From: Streptomyces sp. ISL-87
GTDB lineage: Bacteria > Actinomycetota > Actinomycetes > Streptomycetales > Streptomycetaceae
Length of the DNA: 64,000 nucleotides
NCBI RefSeq assembly: GCF_018614095.1
Contig: NZ_JAGGOY010000029.1
Span: forward strand, 42,111 to 106,110
Reading direction: 5' to 3'
Part shown: positions 45,280 through 54,899 of the stretch, one piece after another
Layout: the number at the start of each line of letters is the position of its first letter
Position numbering within the stretch: the first letter of the stretch is position 1
The notes under the pieces: generated by a model
Told to the model about the DNA's origin: nothing
Seen by the model: only the letters and a program-made list of their open reading frames with translations
The model's database searches: none
Position numbers and translations under genes: made by a program

Positions 45280-45308
45280 TTGTGCGCGTTTCCTACTTGT
45301 TTGATACT
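45280..45308 (+). promoter_or_regulatory. promoter of the VapBC-like pair
   Basis: -35 TTGTGC (45280-45285), 17-nt spacer, -10 GATACT (45303-45308) in a clearly AT-richer stretch. The start of transcription falls 1-2 nt before GTG 45317, giving a leaderless or nearly leaderless antitoxin message. Confidence 0.65.
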
Positions 45309-45316
45309 TTGGAAGG

Positions 45317-45601
45317 GTGTCTGAGACGACGTACGGCATTGGCGAGGGGCCGGCGGCCAGAGTGAGTCTCTCGTTGCCCGAGGGGACGGCTGAGGCGATT
45401 CGGGCGCGGGTGGGTAAGCGCGAGTTCTCCGCATTCGTCACTGCGGCGGTCGAGCGTGAGCTGCGGGGCCAGATCCTTGACGAGTACCTGGCCGACTATG
45501 AGCTGCGACGAGGCCCTCTCACCGCAGAGTCCCAAGAGGCAGCCAGGCTGGTCTTCGACGAGGTCTTTGCGGAGGGTGACGAATGGCCCGCCGCAAGCTG
45601 A
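45317..45601 (+). CDS. antitoxin of a VapBC-like pair
   Basis: 94 residues from GTG 45317. The N-terminal part resembles a ribbon-helix-helix (ARVSLSLPEGTAEAIRARVG, then EFSAFVTAAVERELR), and the acidic C-terminal half (LDEYLADYELRRGPLTAESQ) would wrap the toxin. The gene overlaps the PIN toxin by 19 bp, the usual antitoxin-first arrangement. Confidence 0.85.
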   Translation: MSETTYGIGEGPAARVSLSLPEGTAEAIRARVGKREFSAFVTAAVERELRGQILDEYLADYELRRGPLTAESQEAARLVFDEVFAEGDEWPAAS

Positions 45602-45996
45602 CCCGCGAAGGCACCTTGCTTCTGGACAGCGAGGGCTTGTCAAAGCTGCTCAACGACGAAGAGCCCGTGGTGGCCCTCGTCGCGGAAGCGCGCAGCCGCG
45701 GTATGGAAGTGGTGCTGTGCGCACTCACGATCATCGAGGCTGTGCATGCGCGGACCGACAAGGCTCGGCTGAACTGGATTCTTTCCGGTGTACGAGTCAT
45801 CTCCGTAGGCGACGAGGAGGCGCGAGCCGCCTCGGCGCTCCTGATGGAGGCGGGGCTCCACGGTCACAAGTACGCGATCGACGCAGCCGTCGCGGAGGCC
45901 GCATTGCGGCAGCGACGCCCCGTAGTCCTCCTCACCTCGGATGTCGACGACATGACGAAACTCTGCGGCAGTCGAGTGCACATCGTCGGCGTCTGA
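45583..45996 (+). CDS. PIN-domain toxin (VapC-like)
   Basis: 137 residues. PIN-domain acidic residues are present: Asp in LLLDSEGLSKLL (about 15), Glu in LTIIEAVHA (about 52), Asp in YAIDAAVAEAAL (about 98) and Asp in LTSDVDDMTKL (about 117). VapC toxins are Mg-dependent RNases that cut tRNA or rRNA. It overlaps the antitoxin gene and ends 62 nt before the convergent decarboxylase gene. Confidence 0.88.
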   Translation: MARRKLTREGTLLLDSEGLSKLLNDEEPVVALVAEARSRGMEVVLCALTIIEAVHARTDKARLNWILSGVRVISVGDEEARAASALLMEAGLHGHKYAIDAAVAEAALRQRRPVVLLTSDVDDMTKLCGSRVHIVGV

Positions 45997-46058
45997 GGCG
46001 TTCACCGGGTGCCGATATCCACTGATACGCCGGTACCCCGCCCACCACCTCGCCCCCC

Positions 46059-47399
46059 TCACAGCAACGCATCGCCCGTTCCCCCGCCCCCCTCCGCCAC
46101 GATCTCCCGCAAGCTCTGTGCCGGCCGGGCCTCCGTGAAGCGGGCGCCGCCGGCAGGCGACAGGGTGAAGCCGTGGATCGCCGGGCGCGGGAGGCTGTTG
46201 TAGCCGTAGTGGGCGGTGAAGAAGTACGCGCCCGTGTCCGGGATCGCGATCACGTCGCCGGGGGCGAGCAGCGGCAGTTCCCGTCCCGTGGCCAGGAGGT
46301 CGCCCGCGAAGCAGGCCGGGCCCGCGATGTCCTGGGGGACCGGGGGGCCGGTGCGCGGGGTGCCCTTGGTGTCGTACGGGAGGATCCGCACCGGCCATGC
46401 CGCCGGGGCGTACACCGTCCGCGTGGCCAGCTGGACACCCGCGTGGGTGACGGCGATCGGGCGGCCCCCGGCGGACTTCGTGTACTCCACCCGCGCCAGC
46501 ACCAGCCCGTGCTTGGCCAGCAGGGACCGCCCGAACTCCGTGACCAGGCCGTACGAGCCGTCGAAGAGGGCGGGTACCGCCTCGCGCAGGGCGGACACGT
46601 AGTCCGCGTACGTCGGGGTCTGCTCGTCCGAGGTGAAGTTCACCGGCAGGCCGCCACCGATGTCGAGGGTGTCGACCTGGCGGCGCCCGGCCGCCGCGTT
46701 GATCTCCTCGGCCAGCGCGTGCAGTTCCCGTACGCCCTCCGCGATCAGCGGCAGCGGCACTCCCTGCGAGCCCGAGTGGGTGTGCAGCCGGGTCAGCCAC
46801 GGCCGTTCCACATACGCCCGTACGAGCCATTCGCGCGCGTCCGGATCCCGCAGCGGCACCCCGAACTTCGACGTCGCCGTGGCGGTGGACAGCGCCCCGA
46901 TGGTGCCCGCGCCGGTCTGCGGGTTGATCCGCATCCCGAGCGGCGAGGCGGTGGCGGCGGACGCGACGAGGGCGTCCAGGCGCTCCAGCTCCTGCCGGTT
47001 GTCGGCGTTGACGGCGATGCCCAGCGCCAGCGCCTCGTGCAGCTCGGCCACCGTCTTGGCGGGGGAGTCCAGGACGGTCCGCCCCGCGGGCAGCCCCGCC
47101 GCCCGGGCCAGCGCCAGCTCGCCCGGGCTGGCCACCTCGCAGCCGAGCCCGGTGTCGGCGAGCAGCCGCAGGACCGGGACGAGCGGGGCGGCCTTGACGG
47201 CGAAGGCGTGCAGGACGGGGGTGCCGGCCGGTAGCGCGGCGGCGAACGCGCCGGTCAGGGCGGCGGCGGAGGCCCGGATCCCGGCCACGTCCAGTAGGCA
47301 GGCGACGGGATCGGAGTCCAGCAGGCCCTGCTCGACCGCGGCCCGTACGGCCAGGTCGCGGCGCTCGGCGGCGCCTTCCGTGTGCGTCTCGGCAGCCAT
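46059..47399 (-). CDS. PLP-dependent fold-III decarboxylase (Orn/DAP/Arg type)
   Basis: 446 residues from ATG 47399 ([15 protein letters not shown]). An in-frame ATG at 47456 would overlap the hutU operator, so I do not use it. Fold III features: PLP lysine in [15 protein letters not shown] (about 69), the SNPAK-like [14 protein letters not shown], the LHTHSGSQG His (about 214), GGGLPV, and the C-terminal [15 protein letters not shown]. It resembles diaminopimelate/ornithine decarboxylases but lacks a lys-operon context. The substrate is open; the neighbouring hut operon hints at amino-acid catabolism. Confidence 0.88.
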   Translation of the reverse strand: MAAETHTEGAAERRDLAVRAAVEQGLLDSDPVACLLDVAGIRASAAALTGAFAAALPAGTPVLHAFAVKAAPLVPVLRLLADTGLGCEVASPGELALARAAGLPAGRTVLDSPAKTVAELHEALALGIAVNADNRQELERLDALVASAATASPLGMRINPQTGAGTIGALSTATATSKFGVPLRDPDAREWLVRAYVERPWLTRLHTHSGSQGVPLPLIAEGVRELHALAEEINAAAGRRQVDTLDIGGGLPVNFTSDEQTPTYADYVSALREAVPALFDGSYGLVTEFGRSLLAKHGLVLARVEYTKSAGGRPIAVTHAGVQLATRTVYAPAAWPVRILPYDTKGTPRTGPPVPQDIAGPACFAGDLLATGRELPLLAPGDVIAIPDTGAYFFTAHYGYNSLPRPAIHGFTLSPAGGARFTEARPAQSLREIVAEGGGGTGDALL

Positions 47400-47438
47400 G
47401 TCCCTCAGCCAATCATCCGGCGCGTCCGCCCGCAGCTG

Positions 47439-47467
47439 TTGACTGGATCTATTCATCCAGCGAGGAT
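47439..47467 (+). promoter_or_regulatory. hutU promoter with overlapping inverted repeat
   Basis: -35 TTGACT (47439-47444), 17-nt spacer, -10 GAGGAT (47462-47467). A 6-6-6 inverted repeat ctggat-N6-atccag (47443-47460) fills the spacer, the ideal place for a repressor. It lies 39 bp from the divergent decarboxylase start, so one regulator could control both. Confidence 0.7.
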
Positions 47468-47503
47468 GTGAATGGATTGACCAACATCGGAGGAGGCACC
47501 GCC

Positions 47504-49186
47504 ATGTCAGGACCCCGCCCCGTGCGTGCCGCGCGAGGTACCGAGCTCAGCACCCTGGGATGGCAGCAGGAGGCCGCACTGCGGATGCTCCAGAACAACC
47601 TCGACCCCGAGGTCGCCGAGCACCCCGACAAGCTCGTCGTCTACGGCGGCACCGGCAAGGCCGCCCGCGACTGGCGCTCGTACGACGCGATGGTCCGCAC
47701 GCTCCAGACCCTCAAGCAGGACGAGACGATGCTCGTCCAGTCCGGCCGCCCGGTCGGCGTGATGCAGACCCACGAGTGGGCGCCGCGCGTCCTGCTCGCG
47801 AACTCCAACCTGGTCGGCGACTGGGCCAACTGGGAGGAGTTCCGCCGCCTGGAGAACCTGGGCCTGACCATGTACGGGCAGATGACCGCCGGTTCGTGGA
47901 TCTACATCGGCACGCAGGGCATCCTCCAGGGCACCTACGAGACCTTCGCGGCGGTCGCAGCGAAGCTGCATTCAATTGGTAAGGGAGGGGTCAACGGGAC
48001 GCTCGCCGGCACCATCACCCTCACCGCCGGCCTCGGCGGCATGGGCGGCGCCCAGCCGCTCGCCGTGACGATGAACGACGGCGTCGCGATCTGCATCGAC
48101 GTCGACCCGCGCGCCATCGAGCGCCGCATCGAGCACCGCTACCTGGACGTGAAGGCCGACAGCCTCCAGCACGCGCTCCAGCTCGCCGTCGAGGCGCGCG
48201 ACGCCCGCAAGCCGCTCTCCATCGGCCTGCTCGGCAACGCGGCCGACCTGCTCCCGCAGATGCTCGCGGAGGGCGCCCCGATCGACATCGTGACGGACCA
48301 GACGAGCGCGCACGACCCGCTCGCCTACCTGCCGACCGGCGTCGACTTCGACGACATGGCCGCCTACGCCGCCAAGGACCCGGCGGGCTTCACCACCCGC
48401 GCCCGCGAGTCGATGGCGAAGCACGTCGAGGCCATGGTCGGCTTCATGGACGCCGGCGCCGAGGTCTTCGACTACGGCAACTCCATCCGCGGCGAGGCCC
48501 AGCTGGCCGGCTACGACCGCGCCTTCGCCTTCCCCGGCTTCGTCCCCGCCTACATCCGCCCGCTGTTCTGCGAGGGCAAGGGCCCCTTCCGCTGGGCGGC
48601 GCTCTCCGGCGAGGCCTCGGACATCCACAAGACCGACAAGGCGATGCTCGAACTCTTCCCGGAGAACGAGTCCCTGCACCGCTGGATCAAGATGGCCGGC
48701 GAGCGCGTCCACTTCCAGGGCCTGCCCGCCCGCATCTGCTGGCTCGGCTACGGCGAGCGCGACAAGGCCGGCGAGCGCTTCAACGACATGGTCGCCTCCG
48801 GCGAGCTGGCCGCCCCGCTGGTCATCGGCCGCGACCACCTCGACTGCGGCTCGGTGGCCTCCCCGTACCGCGAGACCGAGGCCATGCTCGACGGCTCCGA
48901 CGCCATCGCCGACTGGCCGCTCCTCAACGCCATGGTGAACGTCGCCTCCGGCGCCTCCTGGGTCTCCATCCACCACGGCGGCGGCGTCGGCATGGGCCGC
49001 TCGATCCACGCCGGCCAGGTCACCGTCGCCGACGGCACCCCGCTGGCCGGCGAGAAGATCCGCCGCGTCCTCACCAACGACCCCGGCATGGGCGTCATCC
49101 GCCACGTCGACGCCGGCTACGACATCGCCGAGTCGGTGGCGGACGAGCGCGGCGTCCGCATCCCGATGCGCGAGGGCGACGCGTGA
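47504..49186 (+). CDS. hutU: urocanate hydratase
   Basis: A 560-residue urocanase of full length; ATG 47504 follows ggaggagg. Urocanase motifs: the NAD-binding segment [30 protein letters not shown], and the C-terminal [18 protein letters not shown]. It converts urocanate to imidazolonepropionate, step two of histidine degradation. HutH (histidine ammonia-lyase) is not in the window. First gene of a four-gene operon: next start overlaps (GTGA), then an 10-nt overlap, then a 41-nt gap. Confidence 0.97.
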   Translation: MSGPRPVRAARGTELSTLGWQQEAALRMLQNNLDPEVAEHPDKLVVYGGTGKAARDWRSYDAMVRTLQTLKQDETMLVQSGRPVGVMQTHEWAPRVLLANSNLVGDWANWEEFRRLENLGLTMYGQMTAGSWIYIGTQGILQGTYETFAAVAAKLHSIGKGGVNGTLAGTITLTAGLGGMGGAQPLAVTMNDGVAICIDVDPRAIERRIEHRYLDVKADSLQHALQLAVEARDARKPLSIGLLGNAADLLPQMLAEGAPIDIVTDQTSAHDPLAYLPTGVDFDDMAAYAAKDPAGFTTRARESMAKHVEAMVGFMDAGAEVFDYGNSIRGEAQLAGYDRAFAFPGFVPAYIRPLFCEGKGPFRWAALSGEASDIHKTDKAMLELFPENESLHRWIKMAGERVHFQGLPARICWLGYGERDKAGERFNDMVASGELAAPLVIGRDHLDCGSVASPYRETEAMLDGSDAIADWPLLNAMVNVASGASWVSIHHGGGVGMGRSIHAGQVTVADGTPLAGEKIRRVLTNDPGMGVIRHVDAGYDIAESVADERGVRIPMREGDA

Positions 49187-50451
49187 GCACGGACTCCTCC
49201 GCACACCCGGCCGCCGGGGCTTCGGCCCCGGCGGGGCGGGGTGCGACCGGCTTCCACAGCATGTGGAACGAGCTCGCACCCATCGGCAGGGACAAAGCCA
49301 GCGGCGGATACCGCCGGTACGCGTGGACCGGCGCCGACGCCGACTGCCGCACCTGGTTCCAGGCGCAGGCGGAGGCCCGCGGCCTCACCTACGAGACCGA
49401 CCGCAACGGCAACCAGTGGGCCTGGCTCGGCGACCCCCTCGCGGGCGACGCCGTCGTTGCCGGCTCCCACCTGGACTCCGTCCCCGACGGCGGGGCCTTC
49501 GACGGCCCCCTCGGGGTGGTGTCCTCCTTCGCGGCCCTGGACGAACTCCGCAGGAGGGGCGCCGAGTTCGCCAGGCCCCTGGCCGTCACCAACTTCGGCG
49601 ACGAGGAAGGGGCCCGCTTCGGCCTCGCCTGCGTCGGCTCCCGGCTCGCCGCCGGGCAGCTGACCAAGGAGAAGGCGTACGAGCTCCGCGACGCCGACGG
49701 GATCAGCCTGCCCGAGGCCATGGAGGCCGCCGGGTACGACCCCGCCGCCATCGGCGCCGACCCCGAACGCCTCGCCCGCATCGGCGCCTTCGTGGAGCTC
49801 CACGTCGAACAGGGCCGCGCCCTCGACCTGAGCGGGGACGCCGTCGGCATCGCCTCCGCGATCTGGCCGCACGGCCGCTGGCGGTTCGACTTCCACGGCG
49901 AGGCCAACCACGCCGGCACCACCCGGCTCGTCGACCGCCGGGACCCGATGCTCACGTACGCGGCGACCGTGCTCGCGGCCCGCACCGAGGCGGCCCTCGC
50001 CGGCGCCGTCGCCACCTTCGGGAAGATCTCGGTCGAGCCCAACGGGGTCAACGCGATCCCGTCCCTGGTGCGCGGCTGGCTCGACTCCCGCGCCGCCGAC
50101 CAGGCCACCCTCGACACGGTCGTCACCGCCATCGAGAAGGCCGCCCGCGAACGCGCCGACCAGGACGGGATCGACCTGGCCATCGTCCGGGAGTCCTTCA
50201 CGCCGGTCGTCGAGTTCGAGCACGCCCTGCGCGACGAGATGAACCGGATCCTGGGCGGGGCCGTCCCCGTCCTGGGCACGGGGGCGGGACACGACGCCGG
50301 AATCCTCTCCGCCGCCGTCCCGACCGCGATGCTGTTCGTACGGAACCCCACCGGCGTCTCCCACTCCCCGCAGGAGTTCGCCGCCGAGGACGACTGCGTG
50401 GCCGGCGTCCTCGCCCTCGCCGACGTACTGGAAGGCCTGGCGTGTCGCTGA
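49183..50451 (+). CDS. M20-family amidohydrolase in the hut operon
   Basis: 422 residues from GTG 49183 overlapping the hutU stop. The M20 (allantoate amidohydrolase/N-carbamoyl-amino-acid hydrolase) features are intact: metal ligands in [19 protein letters not shown], catalytic EEG in [10 protein letters not shown], the metal Glu/His in [10 protein letters not shown], substrate loop [10 protein letters not shown], and GAGHDAG near the C terminus. By position between hutU and hutF it could deformylate N-formylglutamate in place of HutG, or hydrolyse a carbamoyl analogue; this is inference. Annotation by similarity alone would be allantoate amidohydrolase. Confidence 0.9.
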   Translation: MSTDSSAHPAAGASAPAGRGATGFHSMWNELAPIGRDKASGGYRRYAWTGADADCRTWFQAQAEARGLTYETDRNGNQWAWLGDPLAGDAVVAGSHLDSVPDGGAFDGPLGVVSSFAALDELRRRGAEFARPLAVTNFGDEEGARFGLACVGSRLAAGQLTKEKAYELRDADGISLPEAMEAAGYDPAAIGADPERLARIGAFVELHVEQGRALDLSGDAVGIASAIWPHGRWRFDFHGEANHAGTTRLVDRRDPMLTYAATVLAARTEAALAGAVATFGKISVEPNGVNAIPSLVRGWLDSRAADQATLDTVVTAIEKAARERADQDGIDLAIVRESFTPVVEFEHALRDEMNRILGGAVPVLGTGAGHDAGILSAAVPTAMLFVRNPTGVSHSPQEFAAEDDCVAGVLALADVLEGLACR

Positions 50452-51791
50452 CCGCGCACAAGACGTACTGGCTGGAGCACGCCTGGCTCGGCACCCATGT
50501 CGAGCCGGGCGTAGCCCTGGACGTATCCGCGGACGGCCGCATCGCCGCCGTCCGCACCGGGACCGGGACCCCGCCCCCCGGCGCCGGGATCCTGCGCGGC
50601 CTGACGATCCCGGGCCTCGCCAACGCGCACAGCCACGCCTTCCACCGGGCCCTGCGCGGCACGGTCCAGGTCGGCTCGGGCACCTTCTGGACCTGGCGCG
50701 AGATCATGTACCGCGTCGCCCAGAACCTCACCCCCGACACCTACTTCGCACTGGCCCGCGCCGTGTACGCGGAGATGGCGCTGGCCGGCATCACCAACGT
50801 CGGCGAGTTCCACTACGTCCACCACGCCCCCGGCGGTACCCCCTACGCGGACCCCAACGCCATGGGCGAGGCCCTGATCGAGGCGGCCGCCGCCGCCGGC
50901 ATCCGGATCACCCTCCTCGACACCGCCTACCTCTCCGCAGGCTTCGGAGAGGCCCCCAGCGGCCACCAGCGGCGCTTCTCCGACGGCACCGCCGACGCCT
51001 GGGCCGAGCGCGTATCCGCCCTCAAGGGCCGCGAGCACGCCCTGATCGGCGCCGCGATCCACTCGGTCCGCGCCGTGCCGGCGGGCCAGCTCGCCACCGT
51101 CGCCCGCTGGGCCCAGGAGCGGCAGGCCCCCCTGCACGTCCACCTCTCCGAGCAGACCGCCGAGAACGACGCCTGCCAGGCCGCCCACGGCCGCACCCCG
51201 ACGCAGCTCCTCGCCGACCACGGTGTGCTCGGCCCGCGCACCACCGGCGTCCACAACACGCACCTCACCGACGCGGACATCGCCCTCCTCGGCGGCACCA
51301 CCACCGGCACCTGCATGTGCCCCACCACCGAACGCGACCTCGCCGACGGCATCGGCCCGGCCGTCCGGCTCCAGCACGCCGGCAGCCCGCTCTCGCTCGG
51401 CAGTGACAGCCACGCCGTGATCGACCTGCTGGAAGAGGCCCGCGCGATGGAGCTCAACGAGCGCCTGCGCAGCCGCACCCGCGGCCACTGGACGGCGAAC
51501 GCGCTGCTCACCGCCGCCACCGCCGACGGCCACGCGGCCCTCGGCCGGCCCGACGCGGGCCGCCTGGAGCCGGGCGCGCTCGCGGACTTCACCACGATCG
51601 CCCTGGACTCCGTACGCACGGCGGGTCCGCTGCCGCGGCTGGGCGCCGAGACGGCGGTGTTCGCCGCGACGGCCTCGGACGTCCGCCACACCGTGGTCGG
51701 CGGCCGCCACGTGGTCCGCGACGGTGTGCACACCCTGGTCCCCGACGTCCCCTCGGCCCTGGCCGAATCCATCGCGGCCGTCCGCGGCTGA
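50442..51791 (+). CDS. hutF: formimidoylglutamate deiminase
   Basis: 449 residues from GTG 50442, overlapping the previous stop by 10 nt. Amidohydrolase-superfamily metal motif [13 protein letters not shown] (about 62), W-T-WRE-x-MY, [11 protein letters not shown] (about 233), HNTHLTD, and [14 protein letters not shown] (metal Asp about 326). HutF releases ammonia from N-formimino-L-glutamate to give N-formylglutamate. Confidence 0.95.
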   Translation: MSLTAHKTYWLEHAWLGTHVEPGVALDVSADGRIAAVRTGTGTPPPGAGILRGLTIPGLANAHSHAFHRALRGTVQVGSGTFWTWREIMYRVAQNLTPDTYFALARAVYAEMALAGITNVGEFHYVHHAPGGTPYADPNAMGEALIEAAAAAGIRITLLDTAYLSAGFGEAPSGHQRRFSDGTADAWAERVSALKGREHALIGAAIHSVRAVPAGQLATVARWAQERQAPLHVHLSEQTAENDACQAAHGRTPTQLLADHGVLGPRTTGVHNTHLTDADIALLGGTTTGTCMCPTTERDLADGIGPAVRLQHAGSPLSLGSDSHAVIDLLEEARAMELNERLRSRTRGHWTANALLTAATADGHAALGRPDAGRLEPGALADFTTIALDSVRTAGPLPRLGAETAVFAATASDVRHTVVGGRHVVRDGVHTLVPDVPSALAESIAAVRG

Positions 51792-51832
51792 CGTTGTTCT
51801 TCCCCCAGGAAATCCTCCGAGAGGAACCCCCC

Positions 51833-53011
51833 ATGACCACCACCGTCTTCACCAACATCGCCAGCCTCGTCACCAACGACCCCGCCCTCGGCGACGGCGG
51901 CCCCCTCGGCCTGATCCAGGACGCGGCCCTGGTCATCGACGGCGACCGCATCGCCTGGGTAGGCCGGACCGCCGACGCCCCGTCGGCGGACACGGCCTTC
52001 GACGCCCACGGCCGGGCCGTGATCCCCGGCTTCGTCGACTCCCACTCCCACCTCGTCTTCGCCGGCGACCGAACGGCCGAGTTCAACGCGAGGATGTCCG
52101 GTCACAGCTACTCCGCCGGAGGCATCCGCACCACCGTCGCCGCCACCCGCGCCGCCACCGACGCCGAACTCGAAGCCAACCTGCTGCGCCACCTCGACGA
52201 GGCCCGCCGCCAGGGCACCACCACCTTCGAGACCAAGTCCGGCTACGGCCTCACCGTCGCCGACGAGGCCCGTGCCCTGCGCATCGCCGCCGCGCACACC
52301 GAGGAGGTCACCTACCTCGGCGCGCACATCGTCTCCCCCGACTTCGCGGACGACCCGGCCGCCTACGTGGACCTCGTCACCGGCGAGATGCTGGCGGCCT
52401 GCGCCCCGTACGCCCGCTGGGTGGACGTGTTCTGCGAGAAGGGCGCCTTCGACGGCGACCAAGCCCGCGCCATCCTCACCGCGGGGGCCGCGGCCGGGCT
52501 GATCCCGCGCGTGCACGCCAACCAGCTCTCCTACGGGCCCGGCGTGCAGCTCGCCGTCGAGCTCGAAGCCGCCTCCGCCGACCACTGCACCCACCTCACC
52601 GACGCCGACGTGGACGCCCTGGCCCAGGCGTCCGCCACGACCGTCGCGACCCTGCTCCCCGGAGCCGAGTTCTCCACCCGCGCCCAGTGGCCCGACGCCC
52701 GGCGCCTCCTCGACGCGGGCGTCACCGTCGCCCTGTCCACGGACTGCAACCCGGGCTCGTCCTATACGAGTTCCATGCCGTTCTGCATCGCCCTCGCCGT
52801 CCGGGACATGCGCATGACCCCCGACGAGGCCCTGTGGTCCGCCACCGCCGGCGGTGCCCGCGCCCTGCGCCGCACCGACGTCGGCGTCCTCACCCCGGGT
52901 GCCCGCGCCGATCTGGCCCTCCTGGAGGCCCCGAGCCACGTCCACCTCGCCTACCGCCCCGGAGTCCCGCTCGTCTCCGCGGTCTGGCAGCGGGGCGTAC
53001 GCGCCGCCTGA
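51833..53011 (+). CDS. hutI: imidazolonepropionase
   Basis: 392 residues, ATG 51833 after cgagagga. Motifs: metal-binding [12 protein letters not shown] (about 69), [27 protein letters not shown], and STDCNPGSS with the metal Asp (about 303). It opens imidazolonepropionate to N-formimino-glutamate, the substrate of HutF encoded just before. Last gene of the hut operon. Confidence 0.96.
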   Translation: MTTTVFTNIASLVTNDPALGDGGPLGLIQDAALVIDGDRIAWVGRTADAPSADTAFDAHGRAVIPGFVDSHSHLVFAGDRTAEFNARMSGHSYSAGGIRTTVAATRAATDAELEANLLRHLDEARRQGTTTFETKSGYGLTVADEARALRIAAAHTEEVTYLGAHIVSPDFADDPAAYVDLVTGEMLAACAPYARWVDVFCEKGAFDGDQARAILTAGAAAGLIPRVHANQLSYGPGVQLAVELEAASADHCTHLTDADVDALAQASATTVATLLPGAEFSTRAQWPDARRLLDAGVTVALSTDCNPGSSYTSSMPFCIALAVRDMRMTPDEALWSATAGGARALRRTDVGVLTPGARADLALLEAPSHVHLAYRPGVPLVSAVWQRGVRAA

Positions 53012-53121
53012 ATCGGCCCGTATCCCCGTCAACCGGCGCCGAAGCGGCCCCGAACCGTCCCGAAGCGGCCCTGAAGTGGCCTGAATCCGGGCGGCCGACG
53101 GGCCGCTGATCCGGCCCTGTC

Positions 53122-53211
53122 CTTTGTCTTCCCTCCTCAAGGTCCCGGGCGTACCTTGAGCCACCAATCTGATGTTCCGTCAGTAACTTGTGGCTTGAGG
53201 GGAAGACAAAG
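53122..53211 (+). promoter_or_regulatory. inverted repeat that hides the ribosome site of the LPQTG gene
   Basis: The left arm (53122-53141) can pair with the right arm (53194-53211) over 18 bp with a 2-nt bulge. The right arm contains the whole purine run gaggggaag and ends directly at GTG 53212. An inner pair ctcaag/cttgag adds an alternative. If transcription begins before 53122 the ribosome site would be closed. The promoter is not identified. Further upstream (53040-53085) are short repeats of gaagcggccc. Confidence 0.6.
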
Positions 53212-53886
53212 GTGTCCAACCGGAAACGCTCCACCGCGCTGGCGCTGGCCTCCGCGCTGGCCGGATCGGCGGTCCTGCTGGCCGCCCCCGCAGCCCATGC
53301 CGCCGTCGTCGACGTGGCCTACGACTGCAAGACCCCCATCGGGGACAAGTCGGCCGTCTCACCCATCGACATCAAGGCCGTCAAGGAAGGCGACGCGTAC
53401 AAGCTGACGATGTCCTTCCAGAAGGGCGTCTCGTCCAGCCCCATCGAGCTCGGCAAGGGCGCGATGACCCCCAGCGCCGTCATTCAGGTGGACGGCGCGG
53501 AGAAGGCGTCCGTGCCGGTCTCCGGGCCGCCCAACCCCGAGGCCGCGCCCGCCAACACCCCCATCAAGATCACCGACCTCTCGGGCACCTACACCCCGAA
53601 GAAGAGCGGCAAGGTCACCTTCACCGCCGGGGTCCTCACCATCAAGGCGATGGGGACCACCACCACCTGCACCCCCGGCAACAGCCCCAAACCGTCCCTC
53701 GAGCTGGACGTCACGGCCCCCGCCGGCGCCGCCAAGGAAACGCAGCCCAGCGGCGGCGACACCCTCCCGCAGACCGGACCCGCTGACTCCGCCCTCGCCC
53801 TCGGTACCCTCGGCGGCACCGTGCTGCTCTCCGGCGCCGCCGGCATGCTCTGGCTGACCCGGCGCGGCCGGCGGGCCCGGTCCTGA
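53212..53886 (+). CDS. LPQTG sortase-anchored surface protein
   Basis: 224 residues from GTG 53212. A signal peptide (1-32, ending AHAA) is followed by a domain (about 34-170) with YDCKTPIG, ITDLSGTYTPKKSGKVTF and a second Cys in TTTTCTPG. The C terminus has the sorting signal LPQTG (about 190), a hydrophobic helix and RRGRRAR. It is paralogous to the C-terminal domain of the protein at 56185. First of four consecutive genes coding for secreted or surface proteins. Confidence 0.88.
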   Translation: MSNRKRSTALALASALAGSAVLLAAPAAHAAVVDVAYDCKTPIGDKSAVSPIDIKAVKEGDAYKLTMSFQKGVSSSPIELGKGAMTPSAVIQVDGAEKASVPVSGPPNPEAAPANTPIKITDLSGTYTPKKSGKVTFTAGVLTIKAMGTTTTCTPGNSPKPSLELDVTAPAGAAKETQPSGGDTLPQTGPADSALALGTLGGTVLLSGAAGMLWLTRRGRRARS

Positions 53887-53903
53887 ACGGAGCACCCCCG
53901 GCC

Positions 53904-54899
53904 ATGCCTGTGCTCCACGCCCTCAAGCGCATCGGTGTGCTGTTCCTGGCGGCCGCCGCGCTCCTGTGTACCCCTGGCACCCCCGGCGCACCCGCGGCCG
54001 CCGACGAGCCCGGCTGGACCGCCGAGCCCGCCGCCGGCCGCGCGGCCACCGCCCGCCCGTACTTCTACCTGGAGGGCACCCCCGGCACCGTCCTGGAGGA
54101 CCGGCTGGCCCTGGCCAACACCACCGACCAGGAACGCACCGTGACCCTGCGCGGGGCCGACGCCTACAACACGGCGGGCGGCGCCTTCGCCGTGCGCCCC
54201 GCCACGGAGTCCACCGGCGCCGGCTCCTGGATCAGCTTCGGCGCCGCCGGGACCGTCAAGGTCCCGCCCCACACCCGCGCCGTCGTCCCCTTCACGGCCA
54301 CCGTGCCGCCCGCCTCCCCGCCCGGGGACCACCCGGCCGCCGTGGTCGCCACCGAGGGCGGCCGCGAGGTGGGCGTACGGGTCCACCTGCGCGTCAGCGG
54401 CCCGACCCTGGCCGCCCTCACCGTCGAGGACGTCGCCGTACGCGGCAAGGGCGCGGGCACGGTCGTCGCGTACACCCTGGTCAACCGGGGCAACGTGGCC
54501 CTCGCCCCCGAGCTGGCGCTCCGCGCCGAGGGCCGCTTCGGCGAGGTCCCGGGCCGCGGCGCCCGCGCCCTGCCGGTGGAACTGCTCCCGGGCCAGCGGG
54601 TCGAGCTCACCGAACCCTGGCCCGGCGCACCTGTCTTCGACAAGGTCGACCTCGCCCTCACCGTGACCGCCCCCGGCGGCGCCCGGGCCACGGCCGCCGC
54701 CTCGGCGTGGTTCGTGCCCTGGGCCATCGCGGCCCGCACCGGCGCCGGGCTGCTCGCCCTCGGCGCGGTGGCGCTGGCCGCGCTGTTCCTCGTACGCACC
54801 CGGCGGGCCCGGCGCGAGCCGCCGCCGGACGGGGCGCCCGTACCCGAACGGGCCGGGCAGACGGCACCGGAACACGAGTTGACGGGAGCATCCAGGTGA
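53904..54899 (+). CDS. secreted DUF916-like protein with C-terminal anchor
   Basis: 331 residues. Signal peptide (about 1-33), then Ig-like beta domains: PYFYLEGTPGTVLEDRLALAN, which recalls the DUF916/WxL-interacting N-terminal domain, VPPHTRAVVPFTATVPP, and RVSGPTLAALTVEDVAV. One helix near 275-297 and an Arg/Pro/Glu-rich cytoplasmic tail complete it. It overlaps the next gene by 4 bp and lies 17 nt after the LPQTG gene, so the three are co-transcribed. It could be a membrane-bound partner of the sortase substrates. Confidence 0.8.
   Translation: MPVLHALKRIGVLFLAAAALLCTPGTPGAPAAADEPGWTAEPAAGRAATARPYFYLEGTPGTVLEDRLALANTTDQERTVTLRGADAYNTAGGAFAVRPATESTGAGSWISFGAAGTVKVPPHTRAVVPFTATVPPASPPGDHPAAVVATEGGREVGVRVHLRVSGPTLAALTVEDVAVRGKGAGTVVAYTLVNRGNVALAPELALRAEGRFGEVPGRGARALPVELLPGQRVELTEPWPGAPVFDKVDLALTVTAPGGARATAAASAWFVPWAIAARTGAGLLALGAVALAALFLVRTRRARREPPPDGAPVPERAGQTAPEHELTGASR

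Noticed and set aside
45118..45365. Small plus-strand frames before the toxin-antitoxin pair
   Set aside because: They overlap the promoter and lack coding bias.
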